Counted from the first letter of the stretch, positions 17,447 through 27,071 are shown. The stretch is 64,000 nucleotides of DNA from Belliella aquatica (GCF_014637795.1 NZ_BMFD01000007.1:62001-126000); one strand, 5' to 3'. Numbers and translations are program-made. Notes: generated by a model from the sequence alone, not told the origin.

Positions 17447-17478
17447 ACAAAGCCCCAAGGAACCCTTGGGGCATGTTT
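17447..17478. terminator. Hairpin between convergent genes
   Basis: GCCCCAAGG and CCTTGGGGC arms with a short loop lie between the lipoprotein end (17444) and the receptor end (17558). On the minus strand the stem is followed by CTTTGTTTTT, so it can terminate the receptor transcript; it may serve both directions. Confidence 0.6.
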
Positions 17479-17557
17479 GATTTCCGGAGTTAACCTCCCT
17501 TTTATTAACCTAATCCAATCTATTTTTTCTAGCTATTATGAATTAACAACTTCCCCA

Positions 17558-19990
17558 TTAATTCAACCTGTCTCTTTCCTCAGTACTTCCACTTCGGTTG
17601 GAAATTCTGAAGCTTTCGCCTTGGGCAAATTTGTATCTTAATGTCAACCTTACGCCTTGGTTGCTGCGATATTGTCTGAAAGAAGTATCAATTTGCTCAA
17701 AGTTGACATTCGCTCTGATGACCTGAGTTCTCAGTAAATCTGTTCCGTTGACAGTCAGCGTAAACTTATCCTTTGCAAATGACTTGGTAATTCCTGCATC
17801 CAATCCACCCATGGCTCCGATAGTGGCCTGACCCCAAAGCATCGGTCCCATATACATCCCAATTAATTCTGCTTTGAAGCCCTTCGGTAAGATAAAGTTA
17901 TGCTGACTTCGCATCATGTAAGACACCTGAGAGACATCCAATAAAGCATCACCAATCATCGACTTCCACTTTGAATAATTAGCCTGAACCATATTGTTTG
18001 TATTCCACCATGGCGTGATTTCTACTGGAACAATCGCCCTGAAATTCAAATTCTGTGATCTATCTAGGTTCGAAGTAAAGGTGGTCGTCGTTCTTGACTC
18101 CTCGTCCTGCTCAAAGATCTGCTGGAAAACATCTGTAGTCAGCGCATAGCTTAAGCTGAATTGATAAGCTCCTTTGATGATATGATTCATTTCCAAGTTG
18201 TGCGCATACTGAGGTCTGAGGTTTGGATTCCCTCGTTCGGTTGTCAGCGGATCAATGTAGAACACAAAAGGATTGAGTAAGCGATAGTTTGGTCTGGTGA
18301 TTCTTCTGTTGGCATTGTACACGATTTGATAATCCTTGCTCACTTTATGCTGTATGAAGACACTTGGGAAAAGGTTGAAGTATTTTTGTTCATTTTCTTG
18401 TTCCAAAGTCACCGAAGTGCCCAAAATATCTGAGTATTCCCCTCTCAATCCAGCTTGGAAACTTACTTTTTCGGAAAACTTACTTTTGTAGGAAGCATAA
18501 GCTGCCAGTACATTTTCTCTGTATATAAATCGATTACTACTAGGGTCGGGCATATATGGTTCTTCTTCGACAGCACGTGCCAAATCAAGGTTGTTGTCAG
18601 ATTTCACCCAGCTTCCTTTTACCCCTGTCTCCAAAACTCTTCCCTTCCCAAAAGGCTTCACAAAATCCGCTTTTGCGGTGAATATGTTATAATCCATATT
18701 ATTCAAGTTGCGGATTCTATCCATCGAAGCTTGATCTTCATTTTGATTGAGCCAATAAGCATTCGACAAGACAGCCGATGCATCAGAATGCATATTGGTG
18801 AAGTCAAAATCTGCGGTAAGCTTTGTTCCCAAAGTATCCAACATGCCAACATAGTGGAGATTGGTGAAGAATCTCTGACTTTTATTTTCACTGTCATTCA
18901 ATGACCTTAAGAAATTTCTGTCCGTTGTCCCAGGATTAGAAACTTCGGTCAAGGCATCGCTGACATCCACGCCATTAGAGCCTGAAGCTTGAACACTCAC
19001 ACCTACACTATGATTTTTATTGATTTCATAGTCAGATCCTCCACTGAAAAACAAACTTTTGTTTCTGGTCGTGATTCTACTGTTTTGATCAAAGTTGGAA
19101 ATCCCTTCATCCAATTGGAAATTTCTGTTGATTTCAAGGTCGTTGAATACAGCATATTCACTGTAATTCAAACTGGCATTGTTTGTCCATTTTCCTTTTT
19201 TGGCATTGATAGTGACGCCTGTATTAGGGGCATACTGACCATTATACTGACCTCCTACCTGCACGTTTCCGAATACTCCATCCAGATTGCTTTTCTTCAA
19301 CTTGATATTGATCACTCCTGCACCACCTTCTGCATCGAATCTTGAAGTTGGATTATTGATGATTTCCAAGCTTTTGATGTTGTCGGCAGGCATGGCTCTG
19401 AGGAAGTTTGCCAAGTCATCTGCACTCATGTAGGTTTGTCTGTCATTGATCATGACGGTGACGCCTGACCGACCATTGAGATTGATATTGCCATCTTGAT
19501 CGACATAGACTCCTGGAGACCTACCGATCACATCAAGTGCTGTATTGCCTTCAGCCATGACAGTTCCTTCTATATTGACGGTGGTTTTATCTGGTTCAAT
19601 GATGACTTCAGGACGGTTTGCCCGGACAGTCACTTCACCTAAGGCAGCAATTTCTTCTGTTACTGTCACTGCACCAAAATCTTTCTTTTCGCCTGCTTTC
19701 ATCATAAAAGCTTCAGATTTGAAAGTTTCATATCCGATAGAAGAAACCATCAGCTTCACATTTCCCGAACGGGCTGATTCTAGAGTAAAATTTCCGGACT
19801 CATCAGTCACGGCGCCGGTAATCATATTTTCAGACTCCGCATCCACCAACATCACGTTAGCGAATGGAAGCACTTCTCCCTTTTGATCCTTCACTTGGCC
19901 TTGGATCACGGCAATCTCTTTTGCTGCTACGTTGCTCACACCCAAAAGGAAGGCAAAAAAGATGGTAAAAACTTGGATAGAAATTTTCAT
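17558..19990 (-). CDS. TonB-dependent outer membrane receptor
   Basis: The 810-residue protein has a Sec signal (to about residue 23), then a CarboxypepD_reg-like domain (VIQGQVKDQKGEVLPFANV ... SIGYETF, about 27-105). A plug domain follows (ALDVIGRSPGVYVDQDGNI ... VMINDRQTYM ... IEIINNP-type IKSLEIINNPTSRFDAEGG), and then a long beta-barrel. The pattern matches the OMP_b-brl_3 branch of TonB-dependent receptors. No SusD-like partner is next to it, so a polysaccharide-utilisation role is not indicated; the substrate could be a siderophore, peptide or other nutrient. Length is within the normal range. Confidence 0.86.
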   Translation of the reverse strand: MKISIQVFTIFFAFLLGVSNVAAKEIAVIQGQVKDQKGEVLPFANVMLVDAESENMITGAVTDESGNFTLESARSGNVKLMVSSIGYETFKSEAFMMKAGEKKDFGAVTVTEEIAALGEVTVRANRPEVIIEPDKTTVNIEGTVMAEGNTALDVIGRSPGVYVDQDGNINLNGRSGVTVMINDRQTYMSADDLANFLRAMPADNIKSLEIINNPTSRFDAEGGAGVINIKLKKSNLDGVFGNVQVGGQYNGQYAPNTGVTINAKKGKWTNNASLNYSEYAVFNDLEINRNFQLDEGISNFDQNSRITTRNKSLFFSGGSDYEINKNHSVGVSVQASGSNGVDVSDALTEVSNPGTTDRNFLRSLNDSENKSQRFFTNLHYVGMLDTLGTKLTADFDFTNMHSDASAVLSNAYWLNQNEDQASMDRIRNLNNMDYNIFTAKADFVKPFGKGRVLETGVKGSWVKSDNNLDLARAVEEEPYMPDPSSNRFIYRENVLAAYASYKSKFSEKVSFQAGLRGEYSDILGTSVTLEQENEQKYFNLFPSVFIQHKVSKDYQIVYNANRRITRPNYRLLNPFVFYIDPLTTERGNPNLRPQYAHNLEMNHIIKGAYQFSLSYALTTDVFQQIFEQDEESRTTTTFTSNLDRSQNLNFRAIVPVEITPWWNTNNMVQANYSKWKSMIGDALLDVSQVSYMMRSQHNFILPKGFKAELIGMYMGPMLWGQATIGAMGGLDAGITKSFAKDKFTLTVNGTDLLRTQVIRANVNFEQIDTSFRQYRSNQGVRLTLRYKFAQGESFRISNRSGSTEERDRLN

Positions 19991-20466
19991 TGGTTTAGAA
20001 ATTTATTGTGTCTGAGTTATTTGTACAGAGCACTATGAAAAACCAATGCCAAGAGAAAAAACAAGAATTAAAATACTGATTATCAATTATTTGACAAATA
20101 TCACAAAATAATCTTTGTTTCAATACCGAACAGTTTTATTGTTCAGTTTCTATACAATAGTGATTATGAATTGTAGCGCGGGATTGCAAATCTCTTTTCT
20201 CTGGTTTCTACCTCGAGGCCTCGCGGAAATTAAGAAAAGAGTAATAATGGCAGGGAAAAGGTTAAAAAAGAAAAATAAGTTAAAGTGGAATAGTTCAAGA
20301 AAAAGGGGCGAGGAAAAAGAAATGAAAATCTGAATTCCAGAATTTACGTAAACATATAAAAGATGGATTGAGGGAATGTTTATACTAAGACATTTGCTAG
20401 TTCTTCCCTTAGTTTTGAGGGGATTATAAAAATAGGATAGATTGATATTTATAGATATATTTAAAT
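19991..20466. other. Intergenic region upstream of the receptor
   Basis: This 476-base AT-rich stretch between divergent transcripts must hold the receptor promoter (minus) and that of the toxin-antitoxin pair (plus). A short dyad GAACA...TGTTC lies near 20128-20146 and could be an operator. No gene, tRNA or long repeat was seen. Confidence 0.45.
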
Positions 20467-20670
20467 ATGGAAATTGAGAGAACAAATAAGGAAATATTGA
20501 TCAGAGTATCTTCAGATACAGATTTGATTGGTCTTCAGCGAATTTTAGACTATGTGAAATATCGAGAAATAGCATCCAAAAGTAAGGCTTCACAAGATCA
20601 AATAGATAAAGCATCAGCCGAATCAAAATCATCATGGTGGAATTCAAATAAAAGTCGGCTTATAAAGTGA
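20467..20670 (+). CDS. Antitoxin-like small protein upstream of PIN toxin
   Basis: A 67-residue protein: MEIERTNKEILIRVSSDTDLIGLQRILDYVKYREIASKSKASQDQIDK..., with a short beta strand followed by helices and a Lys/Ser-rich tail. This is the size and shape of antitoxins that precede COG1569-type PIN toxins. The downstream toxin begins with a GTG that overlaps this gene's stop by 4 bases, so the pair is coupled. It has little similarity to the antitoxin at 8310, so the two systems are not recent duplicates. Confidence 0.7.
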   Translation: MEIERTNKEILIRVSSDTDLIGLQRILDYVKYREIASKSKASQDQIDKASAESKSSWWNSNKSRLIK

Positions 20671-21110
20671 ACATTGTTGTTGATACAAATATAATTTTTA
20701 GCGGACTATTAAGCCCAAAAGGAAAAATCTCTGATATCCTCCTGAACTCAACTAATATATTTGATTTTTATGCGCCTTCATATTTGTTGGAAGAACTTGA
20801 GAAGCATCAGAAAAAACTTTTAACACTTTCTGGTTTTTCGGTAAAGGAACTAACTTTTTTGAAAAATAGTATTTACAAAAAAATAGATTTTATCGATTTG
20901 GAATCAATAAGACAATTCACATGGGAAAAAGCAATTGAGCTCATAAAAAATATGGATGAATTTGATGCTCCATTTGTTGCTCTTTCGTTAGAATTAGATT
21001 CTCCACTCTGGACAGGTGATAAGAAATTGTTGAAAGGTTTAGAAATAGAAGGAGTGAATTGGGTTAGGTCAACCGATATGATGCTTAAAATAAGAGATGG
21101 TTTATTGTGA
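20667..21110 (+). CDS. PIN-domain ribonuclease toxin (COG1569-like)
   Basis: A 147-residue PIN protein beginning at GTG 20667. Acidic active-site residues are visible: IVVDTNIIFSGLL, LLEELEKHQKKL, DEFDAPFVALSLELD and WTGDKKLLKGL. This is the complete PIN metal site for RNA cleavage. It is the same toxin family as at 7895-8329 but with clear sequence divergence (for example LSPKGKISDIL in the first loop). The antitoxin-like gene is directly upstream and overlapping. Confidence 0.82.
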   Translation: MNIVVDTNIIFSGLLSPKGKISDILLNSTNIFDFYAPSYLLEELEKHQKKLLTLSGFSVKELTFLKNSIYKKIDFIDLESIRQFTWEKAIELIKNMDEFDAPFVALSLELDSPLWTGDKKLLKGLEIEGVNWVRSTDMMLKIRDGLL

Positions 21111-21153
21111 TAAACGTTAAAATGGAAAAAGTAAAAATAGATAATAAATAACA

Positions 21154-21189
21154 CAAAAAAACCCTGGAAGCTAGAAGCTTACAGGGTTT
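21154..21189 (-). terminator. Terminator of the superoxide dismutase gene
   Basis: On the minus strand AAACCCTG ... CAGGGTTT arms, with an inner AAGCTT dyad, are followed by a run of seven T. It lies just past the sod stop codon. Confidence 0.75.
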
Positions 21190-21211
21190 GAGGTGATATC
21201 AAGCAACTTAA

Positions 21212-21817
21212 TTATTTAGCTGCTGCAAATCTTTTGCTTACTTCGTCCCAGTTGACCAAGTTCCAGAAAGCACCTACATAGTCAGGTCTTCTGTTCTGAT
21301 AATTCAAATAGTAAGCATGCTCCCATACATCAAGACCTAGGATTGGAGTACCCGGGCACTCAGCTACGTCCATCAATGGATTATCTTGGTTTGGAGAAGA
21401 GCATACACAAAGCTCTTTTTTCTCATCTACACAAAGCCAAGCCCAGCCAGAACCGAATCTAGTCGCTGCTGCTTTGTTGAATTCTTCTTTGAAAGCATCG
21501 AAAGAACCGAACTTGGCATCAATAGCTGAAGCTAAATCGCCAGAAGGCTGACCTCCACCGTTTGGTGCAAGGATAGTCCAAAAAAGGCTGTGGTTGAAGT
21601 GACCTCCACCATTGTTTCTTACTGCTGCATTTGAACCAGCTACTTTCATCAATTCTTCAAGAGACTTTCCTTCAAGGTCAGTTCCTGCGATCGCATTGTT
21701 CAAGTTAGTTACATAAGCATTGTGGTGCTTACCATGGTGGATTTCCATAGTTTTTGCATCAATATGCGGCTCTAGCGCATTAAAGTCGTAGGGTAATTTT
21801 GGAAGTTCAAAAGCCAT
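21212..21817 (-). CDS. sodA: Superoxide dismutase, Mn/Fe family
   Basis: The 201-residue enzyme converts superoxide to O2 and H2O2. Metal ligands are all present: His27 (MEIHHGKHH), His76 (HFNHSLFW), Asp163 and His167 ([16 protein letters not shown]). The outer-sphere residue is in SPNQDNPLM (Gln144), the MnSOD-type position, rather than the Gln69-type of FeSOD; this suggests Mn or cambialistic use. There is no signal peptide, so it is cytosolic. It is monocistronic with its own terminator. Length is normal. Confidence 0.93.
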   Translation of the reverse strand: MAFELPKLPYDFNALEPHIDAKTMEIHHGKHHNAYVTNLNNAIAGTDLEGKSLEELMKVAGSNAAVRNNGGGHFNHSLFWTILAPNGGGQPSGDLASAIDAKFGSFDAFKEEFNKAAATRFGSGWAWLCVDEKKELCVCSSPNQDNPLMDVAECPGTPILGLDVWEHAYYLNYQNRRPDYVGAFWNLVNWDEVSKRFAAAK

Positions 21818-21923
21818 TTGTTATAAAGTTTTATAGTTTGAAATAAATATTAAATTCTCTTTTTGAGATACATTAAACAAACCAACAGTTTTTGGAAATG
21901 GTTCTCTTTTGCTTCAAAACATC

Positions 21924-22367
21924 TCAATTTCTTAGCTTTTTGAAAAAATCATCCAAGAGTTGCTTGGCTTCAGCAGCCATAAGACCTGCTTTTACTTTCG
22001 TTTTGGGATGGATCACCGTTTCCGATAGCCTCGCAAATCCTCTATTGGGATCAGAAGCTGCATAATGAATTTCTCCTAATTGGGACCAAAAAGAAGCGCC
22101 TGCACACATCACACAAGGCTCTAAGGTGACATAGAGTTTGCATTCATTCAGATATTTTGAGCCAAGAGAATTCGCAGCTGAAGTGATGGCCAACATTTCT
22201 GCGTGGGCTGTGGCATCTGTAAGTTTTTCGGTCTGATTGTAAGCTCTTGCAATGACTTTGTTGCGGCACACGATGACCGCACCTACCGGAATTTCATTTT
22301 CCTCAAAGGCAATTTTGGCCATTTTCATGGCTTCATTCATAAAATACTCGTCTGTGAAAAGGTCCAT
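21924..22367 (-). CDS. tadA: tRNA-specific adenosine deaminase (TadA-like)
   Basis: The 147-residue protein carries the zinc site HAE (55-57) with Glu57 as proton shuttle and PCVMC (84-88). The surrounding TLEPCVMCAGA and NDKV-type NKVIARAYN segments match TadA. It would deaminate A34 to inosine in tRNA-Arg(ACG). General nucleoside deaminases (guanine deaminase group) share the motifs, but the length and the DPNRGFARL region favour TadA. Confidence 0.85.
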   Translation of the reverse strand: MDLFTDEYFMNEAMKMAKIAFEENEIPVGAVIVCRNKVIARAYNQTEKLTDATAHAEMLAITSAANSLGSKYLNECKLYVTLEPCVMCAGASFWSQLGEIHYAASDPNRGFARLSETVIHPKTKVKAGLMAAEAKQLLDDFFKKLRN

Positions 22368-22451
22368 TTTCTTATCTTAAATCCCAAGAATCATAGCTAT
22401 CTGATTGGAGAATCAATCAGGTTAAATATAAGTATCAAAAATACCTTTAAA

Positions 22452-22492
22452 TAAATAAGGCGCAAACCTTGAAAAGGATTACGCCTTATTTT
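22452..22492 (-). terminator. Hairpin downstream of the PiT-like transporter
   Basis: AATAAGGCG and CGCCTTATT arms with an inner AACCTT/AAGGATT dyad lie about 70 bases past the stop of the minus-strand transporter gene and before tadA. The tract after it is T-rich but interrupted. Confidence 0.55.
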
Positions 22493-22559
22493 AAAAGAAG
22501 TCCTATCGGACGAAGTGAGCTATCTCCTATATTCCTTAGAATTTTATACGAAATAGCTT

Positions 22560-23690
22560 TTAGAAGATTAAATCAATCATTTCTTTTCTAACACCTTCAT
22601 TGATAATCAATGCAAGTATAAGAGAGACCAATAAACCTATCATTGCTCTTACCACATCCTTCTTGGCTAGTCTATAAGCACGTACTAGACGTGCTCGTCT
22701 TTTCTTCAGTTTTCTAGATTTAGCCAAGGCTATGGATAATTCTCGGCCACCCAACAAGCCAATGAATACCCATGTAGTACTCATAGGCACATTACTCATG
22801 ATTTTAAAATAGAAAAGTATGACCGCATACACAAAATCCACTATTGTGGCTGCTCTCACGTCTGTTACTTTTGTTTTTTCTGTGACAATTCCTTGAATTC
22901 TGTCACCTTTCATGTAGAATAAAAATCCTAAACCTATAAACACAAAACCTGCGTAAGCTATAAATTCCCACACATTCAACTGTCGTGGTAAGAATACGGC
23001 AATGTTCGCAGCATCTTGCATAATCCAAACTGCCCAAAGCGTTCCAGAAGTCACCCATTGCAGCACATACCAATAAGGTTTTGCTTCACCTTTTAAGTAG
23101 GTTTTTACAAATTTCTCAAGGACAAACCAAACGATGATTGCAATAAAAAAGGCCAATAAATAACCCAAAAAACTCTTTTGCATCACACTGACTATGGTCC
23201 CTGCTTTGTAAGTAAATACATTAAGCAAAAGAAAGGTCGTAGAAACTGGCATCCTGAGCCTTGTCATCACCAACAAAACGATAGGTGCTGCTAGCTGTAA
23301 AAACACAAAGTTGGTAGGCGCTACTTCAAGACCTGGAACTTGCAATCTTTCATAACTCACATCGCCGTTGTAGGTAAACCAACTGTAGGTAACTGTTCCT
23401 ACGAAAATCAAGCCCATGAAAAGCCAAAGCCAATACCACTTCCTGTTTTGGTTGGATGCAATGAAAGTACCAATGGTCTGAATACTGTCATTCGCAATAG
23501 CCGAGTAAGCTGCAAGTGCAAACCCAAACCACATGGCTGCATAGGTATATGGGGTAATTATCCCTGCAACAGAAACAAGGACAAGTATGACAATAAGAAA
23601 GGGTTTTTCTTTTCTAGTGAAATCAAAAAGTGAATAGGAGGCTTTAGATAAGGCGTCCTGATTGATGTTTTGATCTTTAAGTTTAGCCAT
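22560..23690 (-). CDS. Divergent PiT-type phosphate permease-like protein
   Basis: The 376-residue membrane protein has about ten hydrophobic helices in two related halves. The first half contains AYSAIANDSIQTIGT, close to the PiT 'GANDfANAiGT' motif, and RMPVSTTF, close to the 'PVSTTH' motif. The second half has IMQDAANIAVF and NVPMSTTWVFIGLLGGREL. Such inverted motif pairs define the PiT phosphate transporter fold. Sequence is divergent enough that inorganic phosphate is only the best guess. It is divergent from a Na/Pi symporter-like gene at 24017. Confidence 0.65.
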   Translation of the reverse strand: MAKLKDQNINQDALSKASYSLFDFTRKEKPFLIVILVLVSVAGIITPYTYAAMWFGFALAAYSAIANDSIQTIGTFIASNQNRKWYWLWLFMGLIFVGTVTYSWFTYNGDVSYERLQVPGLEVAPTNFVFLQLAAPIVLLVMTRLRMPVSTTFLLLNVFTYKAGTIVSVMQKSFLGYLLAFFIAIIVWFVLEKFVKTYLKGEAKPYWYVLQWVTSGTLWAVWIMQDAANIAVFLPRQLNVWEFIAYAGFVFIGLGFLFYMKGDRIQGIVTEKTKVTDVRAATIVDFVYAVILFYFKIMSNVPMSTTWVFIGLLGGRELSIALAKSRKLKKRRARLVRAYRLAKKDVVRAMIGLLVSLILALIINEGVRKEMIDLIF

Positions 23691-24016
23691 GATTTTGATT
23701 TGGCGGTTGTAAATTCGGATACAAAGTTAAAGAAGATTCTTTGGCTTAAATGTTAACAAATTGTTAAGTCAATGATACCATTTCTTAACAGTAAGTCTTG
23801 GCTACTATCGTCAGTTATATGAGAGTTTAAACCAAATAATAGATAATGATCAGATAAAAGTAAAGAATAAAATATCAAATACTCAATTTCTTTCACCTTT
23901 CAATTGGAATTAATATTAACAATATCTTCATACGTTTTCAGCTGTTAATTGCTGTATCTACTTTTAATTTGTGTAAAATTTTAGACTACTAAACCCTACC
24001 GTTGGGTTTGCTCTAC
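23691..24016. promoter_or_regulatory. Shared upstream region of two phosphate-type transporters
   Basis: A 326-base AT-rich gap between divergent transporter genes. It has runs such as TTAACAAATTGTTAA (about 23753-23767), a dyad that could bind a regulator. No clear TAnnTTTG element could be fixed for either gene and no riboswitch was recognised. Confidence 0.4.
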
Positions 24017-25195
24017 ATGACTGAATTAACTGAAGCTGTAAAACAACCCAAGAAAGCGATCTTCTTCTTGCAGATGATTTTTGCATTGTTGCTGTTTATG
24101 TTCTCCATAGACTTGCTCACTGTATCTATGCTTCAGATCAACAGCGGAATAGCGAAAGACATTCTTCAAGCAACCAATAATCCATTTGTAGGTTTATTCA
24201 TCGGCTTATTGATGACTGCATTGATTCAGAGTAGTTCTACGGTCACGGCAATGATCGTTGCTGTAGTCGCTTCTGGAAATCTCAACCTGATGCAAGCAGT
24301 GCCTCTTATCATGGGTGCGAATATTGGGACAACTTTAACCAGTACATTGGTCTCTTTTTCTTTTATTATGAAAAAAGGAGAGTTCAAAAAAGCTCTTTCG
24401 GCGGGTGTTATTCACGATATTTTCAATATCATCACTGTTATTATACTTTTCCCATTAGAAATGTATTTTGGGTTTTTAAGTAATACGGCGATATTTTTGA
24501 CCAACACCTTTTTTGATTCTAGTGCGAGCAATGATAGCAATTACCAATACAATGTGATTTTCACAAGACCTGCTACAATTTGGCTGATTGATTTAATCAA
24601 CATGCCTATTATCGGCCTGATTCTAAGTGTAATATTTGTCTTTTTGGCAATTAAAATCTTGTCTGAGACTGTATTCAAGTCATTTGTCTCTGGTAATTTC
24701 AAAAAAGTCAGCAAGCATATTTTCAAAAACCCAGGAATCGCATTTCTTTATGGGATCTTTTTTACCGCTGCTGTGCAGTCTAGTACAGTCACCACGTCAC
24801 TGATTGTTCCTGCAGTAGCAAATAGACGTGTGTCGTTGATCAAAGTTTTTCCTTTTATCATTGGGGCCAATATTGGTACTACAATCACTGCTGTGATCGC
24901 AGCTATCTACAAAACCGAAGCTGCTATCAGCATAGCCATTGTCCATATACTTTTTAACTTACTAGGTGCGGCAATCTTTTTGCCTTTCCCATCCATTCGC
25001 AAAATCCCTGTAAAAATCGCTACTTTCTTGGGAAGAGAATCTGTAAGAACAAGACTTGTTGGATTTGCTTATATCCTTTTGACTTTCTTCGTTATCCCTT
25101 TCCTCTTGATTTATTTCAACAAAAACGAGGATTTGAGACAATCGCACTACAAATACAAAAAACCTATCGAAACAGAGGTTTCAACAAAGCATTAA
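24017..25195 (+). CDS. Na+/phosphate cotransporter family protein (PF02690-like)
   Basis: The 392-residue protein (ATG 24017; a TTG at 24002 is a poorer start) shows two inverted copies of the Na_Pi_cotrans repeat. These carry TALIQSSSTVTAMIVA and AAVQSSTVTTSLIVP, the QSSS/QSST motifs that bind Na+ and phosphate. Two GANIGTT motifs (MGANIGTTLTS and IGANIGTTITA) follow them. There is no PhoU-like domain at the C-terminus, which is the shorter NptA-like form. Role: inner membrane phosphate uptake or efflux. Its end overlaps the convergent deoC gene by 4 bases. Confidence 0.88.
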   Translation: MTELTEAVKQPKKAIFFLQMIFALLLFMFSIDLLTVSMLQINSGIAKDILQATNNPFVGLFIGLLMTALIQSSSTVTAMIVAVVASGNLNLMQAVPLIMGANIGTTLTSTLVSFSFIMKKGEFKKALSAGVIHDIFNIITVIILFPLEMYFGFLSNTAIFLTNTFFDSSASNDSNYQYNVIFTRPATIWLIDLINMPIIGLILSVIFVFLAIKILSETVFKSFVSGNFKKVSKHIFKNPGIAFLYGIFFTAAVQSSTVTTSLIVPAVANRRVSLIKVFPFIIGANIGTTITAVIAAIYKTEAAISIAIVHILFNLLGAAIFLPFPSIRKIPVKIATFLGRESVRTRLVGFAYILLTFFVIPFLLIYFNKNEDLRQSHYKYKKPIETEVSTKH

Positions 25196-25857
25196 CTTTG
25201 TTGAGCCTGTTGTTCTGCTACAATCTGCACCCCTGAACTTGTCCCTATTCTATCAGCGCCGGCTTCAATCAATGCTTTGGCTTGTGCGAATGTTTTGATC
25301 CCTCCACTGGCTTTGATCCCTACATTACTTGGTAAGTTTGCCCTCATCAATGCAATATGCTCTACTTTCGCTCCTTCAGGAGCAAAACCTGTTGATGTCT
25401 TCACATAATCCACCCCTGCATCACGACAGATTTCACAAGCTTGCACAATTTCTTCATCGCTGAGGTAGGCAGTTTCTATGATAACTTTCAAAATCCGCTC
25501 ATGCTGATGACATAAAGTAGCCAACTTCGCCAATTCTATTTTTGGCCAATTCAAACCCGCTTTAAAAGCAGTCAGGGACCAAACTACATCAATCTCATCT
25601 GCCCCTTCTTTGATTGCCAATTCTGTTTCGGAAACTTTGGTTTCTGTCATGTTGTAGCCCAGCGGAAATCCAATGACCGTAACAAGCTGAATAGGCGCCT
25701 CCCCAATCTCTCTTTTTGCCTTTTTGACCCAAAAAGGTGGGACGCAAATTCCAACAAAACCATGAATTTTCGCTTCATTTACCAGATTTTCAATATCAGA
25801 GTCTACGGTTAGTGGCTTCAATATGGTCTGCTCGATATATCTCTCTATATGCTTCAT
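25192..25857 (-). CDS. deoC: Deoxyribose-phosphate aldolase
   Basis: The 221-residue TIM-barrel enzyme interconverts 2-deoxyribose-5-phosphate with glyceraldehyde-3-phosphate and acetaldehyde. The Schiff-base lysine is in DYVKTSTGF. The second active-site lysine and its surroundings are in GIKASGGIK, and LKVIIETAYL forms the preceding strand. Length is normal for bacterial DeoC. Its start overlaps the stop of the dehydrogenase gene at 25854 by 4 bases, so they are co-transcribed. There is no other nucleoside catabolic gene nearby. Confidence 0.93.
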   Translation of the reverse strand: MKHIERYIEQTILKPLTVDSDIENLVNEAKIHGFVGICVPPFWVKKAKREIGEAPIQLVTVIGFPLGYNMTETKVSETELAIKEGADEIDVVWSLTAFKAGLNWPKIELAKLATLCHQHERILKVIIETAYLSDEEIVQACEICRDAGVDYVKTSTGFAPEGAKVEHIALMRANLPSNVGIKASGGIKTFAQAKALIEAGADRIGTSSGVQIVAEQQAQQS

Positions 25858-27071
25858 TTTTCTTCGCTATTTATTCCATTCAAAAAATCCCTCAAATATA
25901 AAAACTCTAGCGTCAAATCTCCTCCTTGGGTGACTGTTGCCTTTTCTAAAATATCTGACTTTGTCTTTTGCAACTCGGGGATGATGTTTTTGATCAACTG
26001 CTCACCAAAATCCTTCGAGGCATCTCGAGGAAGCTCGGTAGGGAGATTATCAATAGCCATCACCGAGATACTAAACTGCTTCCCAAAAGCGGGAAGCTCT
26101 TCAAAAGTATCTCTGTCAATATCATATACTGGACTATTGACCTTGCTTGCCCTTATGGTTGTAGGCAGAGAACCGTTGATATCACAGGTGATGTCTGCAA
26201 TCACTGAAATACTAAAGTCCTCTGATTTGATGTCAGTTTTCTTGAATAAACGTGGTGCTCTGTTATCCCAATATGCTCCTGAAATCAGGATGTCACTGAC
26301 TTCTGCGTATTTCAGAAAATGACTTTCATACTTTTCTGGTTGACTGTAAAATTCACTTTTATCATATCCCCCATCAGTCTTCCTTCTATTGAAATGAGAA
26401 GAAGAAAGTAGAGTAAAGACAGGCTCCTCGTAGTAATTAAAAAGAAAATCATGGGGTTCGATCTGCCGAATCCCTACTGCCTGAAGAACTTCAAGCACGC
26501 CTTTCCCAACTCTTCCTGTTCCCGTCACCACAATCTTGATGGGAGGCAGTTGCACTTTTTTCAACTCAGATTTCAGTTCTTGCCGATCGAAGCATTCAAA
26601 AGCACGCTTGATATGATATAAATCTGTCTTCTTTCCATAGGTCCATAGCGCATTGTAAGCTCCTACGATACCAGCCCATCTTCCAAATGCGGCAATTCTT
26701 TCGCCGGATGCATTTTTAAGCACCTCGTAGTCCAGCATTGTAATATTTTTGTCGACTACGGCTTGTAACAAATCTCTATTATAAGATTGCTTTTTGATTG
26801 TGTGAGAAAAAAAGAAGTATGTTTTATCAGAAATCAAGTTATAAATGGAAACTTCCTTGATCCCAAAAAACACATCGCATGCCGAAACATCTTTCACTAC
26901 TTGAATTCCTAAAGCGGCGTACTCTTCATCGTCATAACATCTCACATCACTAGACTCAACAAAAATCTCAATGTTCTTGTAAGCGCGGTGAATTTCCAAA
27001 ACCTGTTCGGGAGTAAATGCAACTCTTTTATCAGCAGGGGTTTTCCCTTCTTTGATTAATGCTATTTTCAT
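25854..27071 (-). CDS. AlaDH/LYS1-like NAD-dependent dehydrogenase
   Basis: The 405-residue protein (ATG 27071; TTG 27080 would add three residues) has the two-domain alanine dehydrogenase/transhydrogenase architecture. The N-terminal domain begins MKIALIKEGKTPADKRVAFTPEQV, and the NAD-binding fold has IVVTGTGRVGKGVLEVL (about 185-201). A later IADITCDINGSLPTTIR matches the C-terminal part seen in saccharopine dehydrogenase (LYS1)-type proteins and their Bacteroidota relatives. It likely oxidises an amino acid, with lysine/saccharopine or alanine the leading guesses. It is co-transcribed with deoC. Confidence 0.75.
   Translation of the reverse strand: MKIALIKEGKTPADKRVAFTPEQVLEIHRAYKNIEIFVESSDVRCYDDEEYAALGIQVVKDVSACDVFFGIKEVSIYNLISDKTYFFFSHTIKKQSYNRDLLQAVVDKNITMLDYEVLKNASGERIAAFGRWAGIVGAYNALWTYGKKTDLYHIKRAFECFDRQELKSELKKVQLPPIKIVVTGTGRVGKGVLEVLQAVGIRQIEPHDFLFNYYEEPVFTLLSSSHFNRRKTDGGYDKSEFYSQPEKYESHFLKYAEVSDILISGAYWDNRAPRLFKKTDIKSEDFSISVIADITCDINGSLPTTIRASKVNSPVYDIDRDTFEELPAFGKQFSISVMAIDNLPTELPRDASKDFGEQLIKNIIPELQKTKSDILEKATVTQGGDLTLEFLYLRDFLNGINSEEK

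Noticed and set aside
17432-17641. Small plus-strand frame at a receptor gene end
   Set aside because: It crosses the terminator between convergent genes and lies antisense to the receptor C-terminus.
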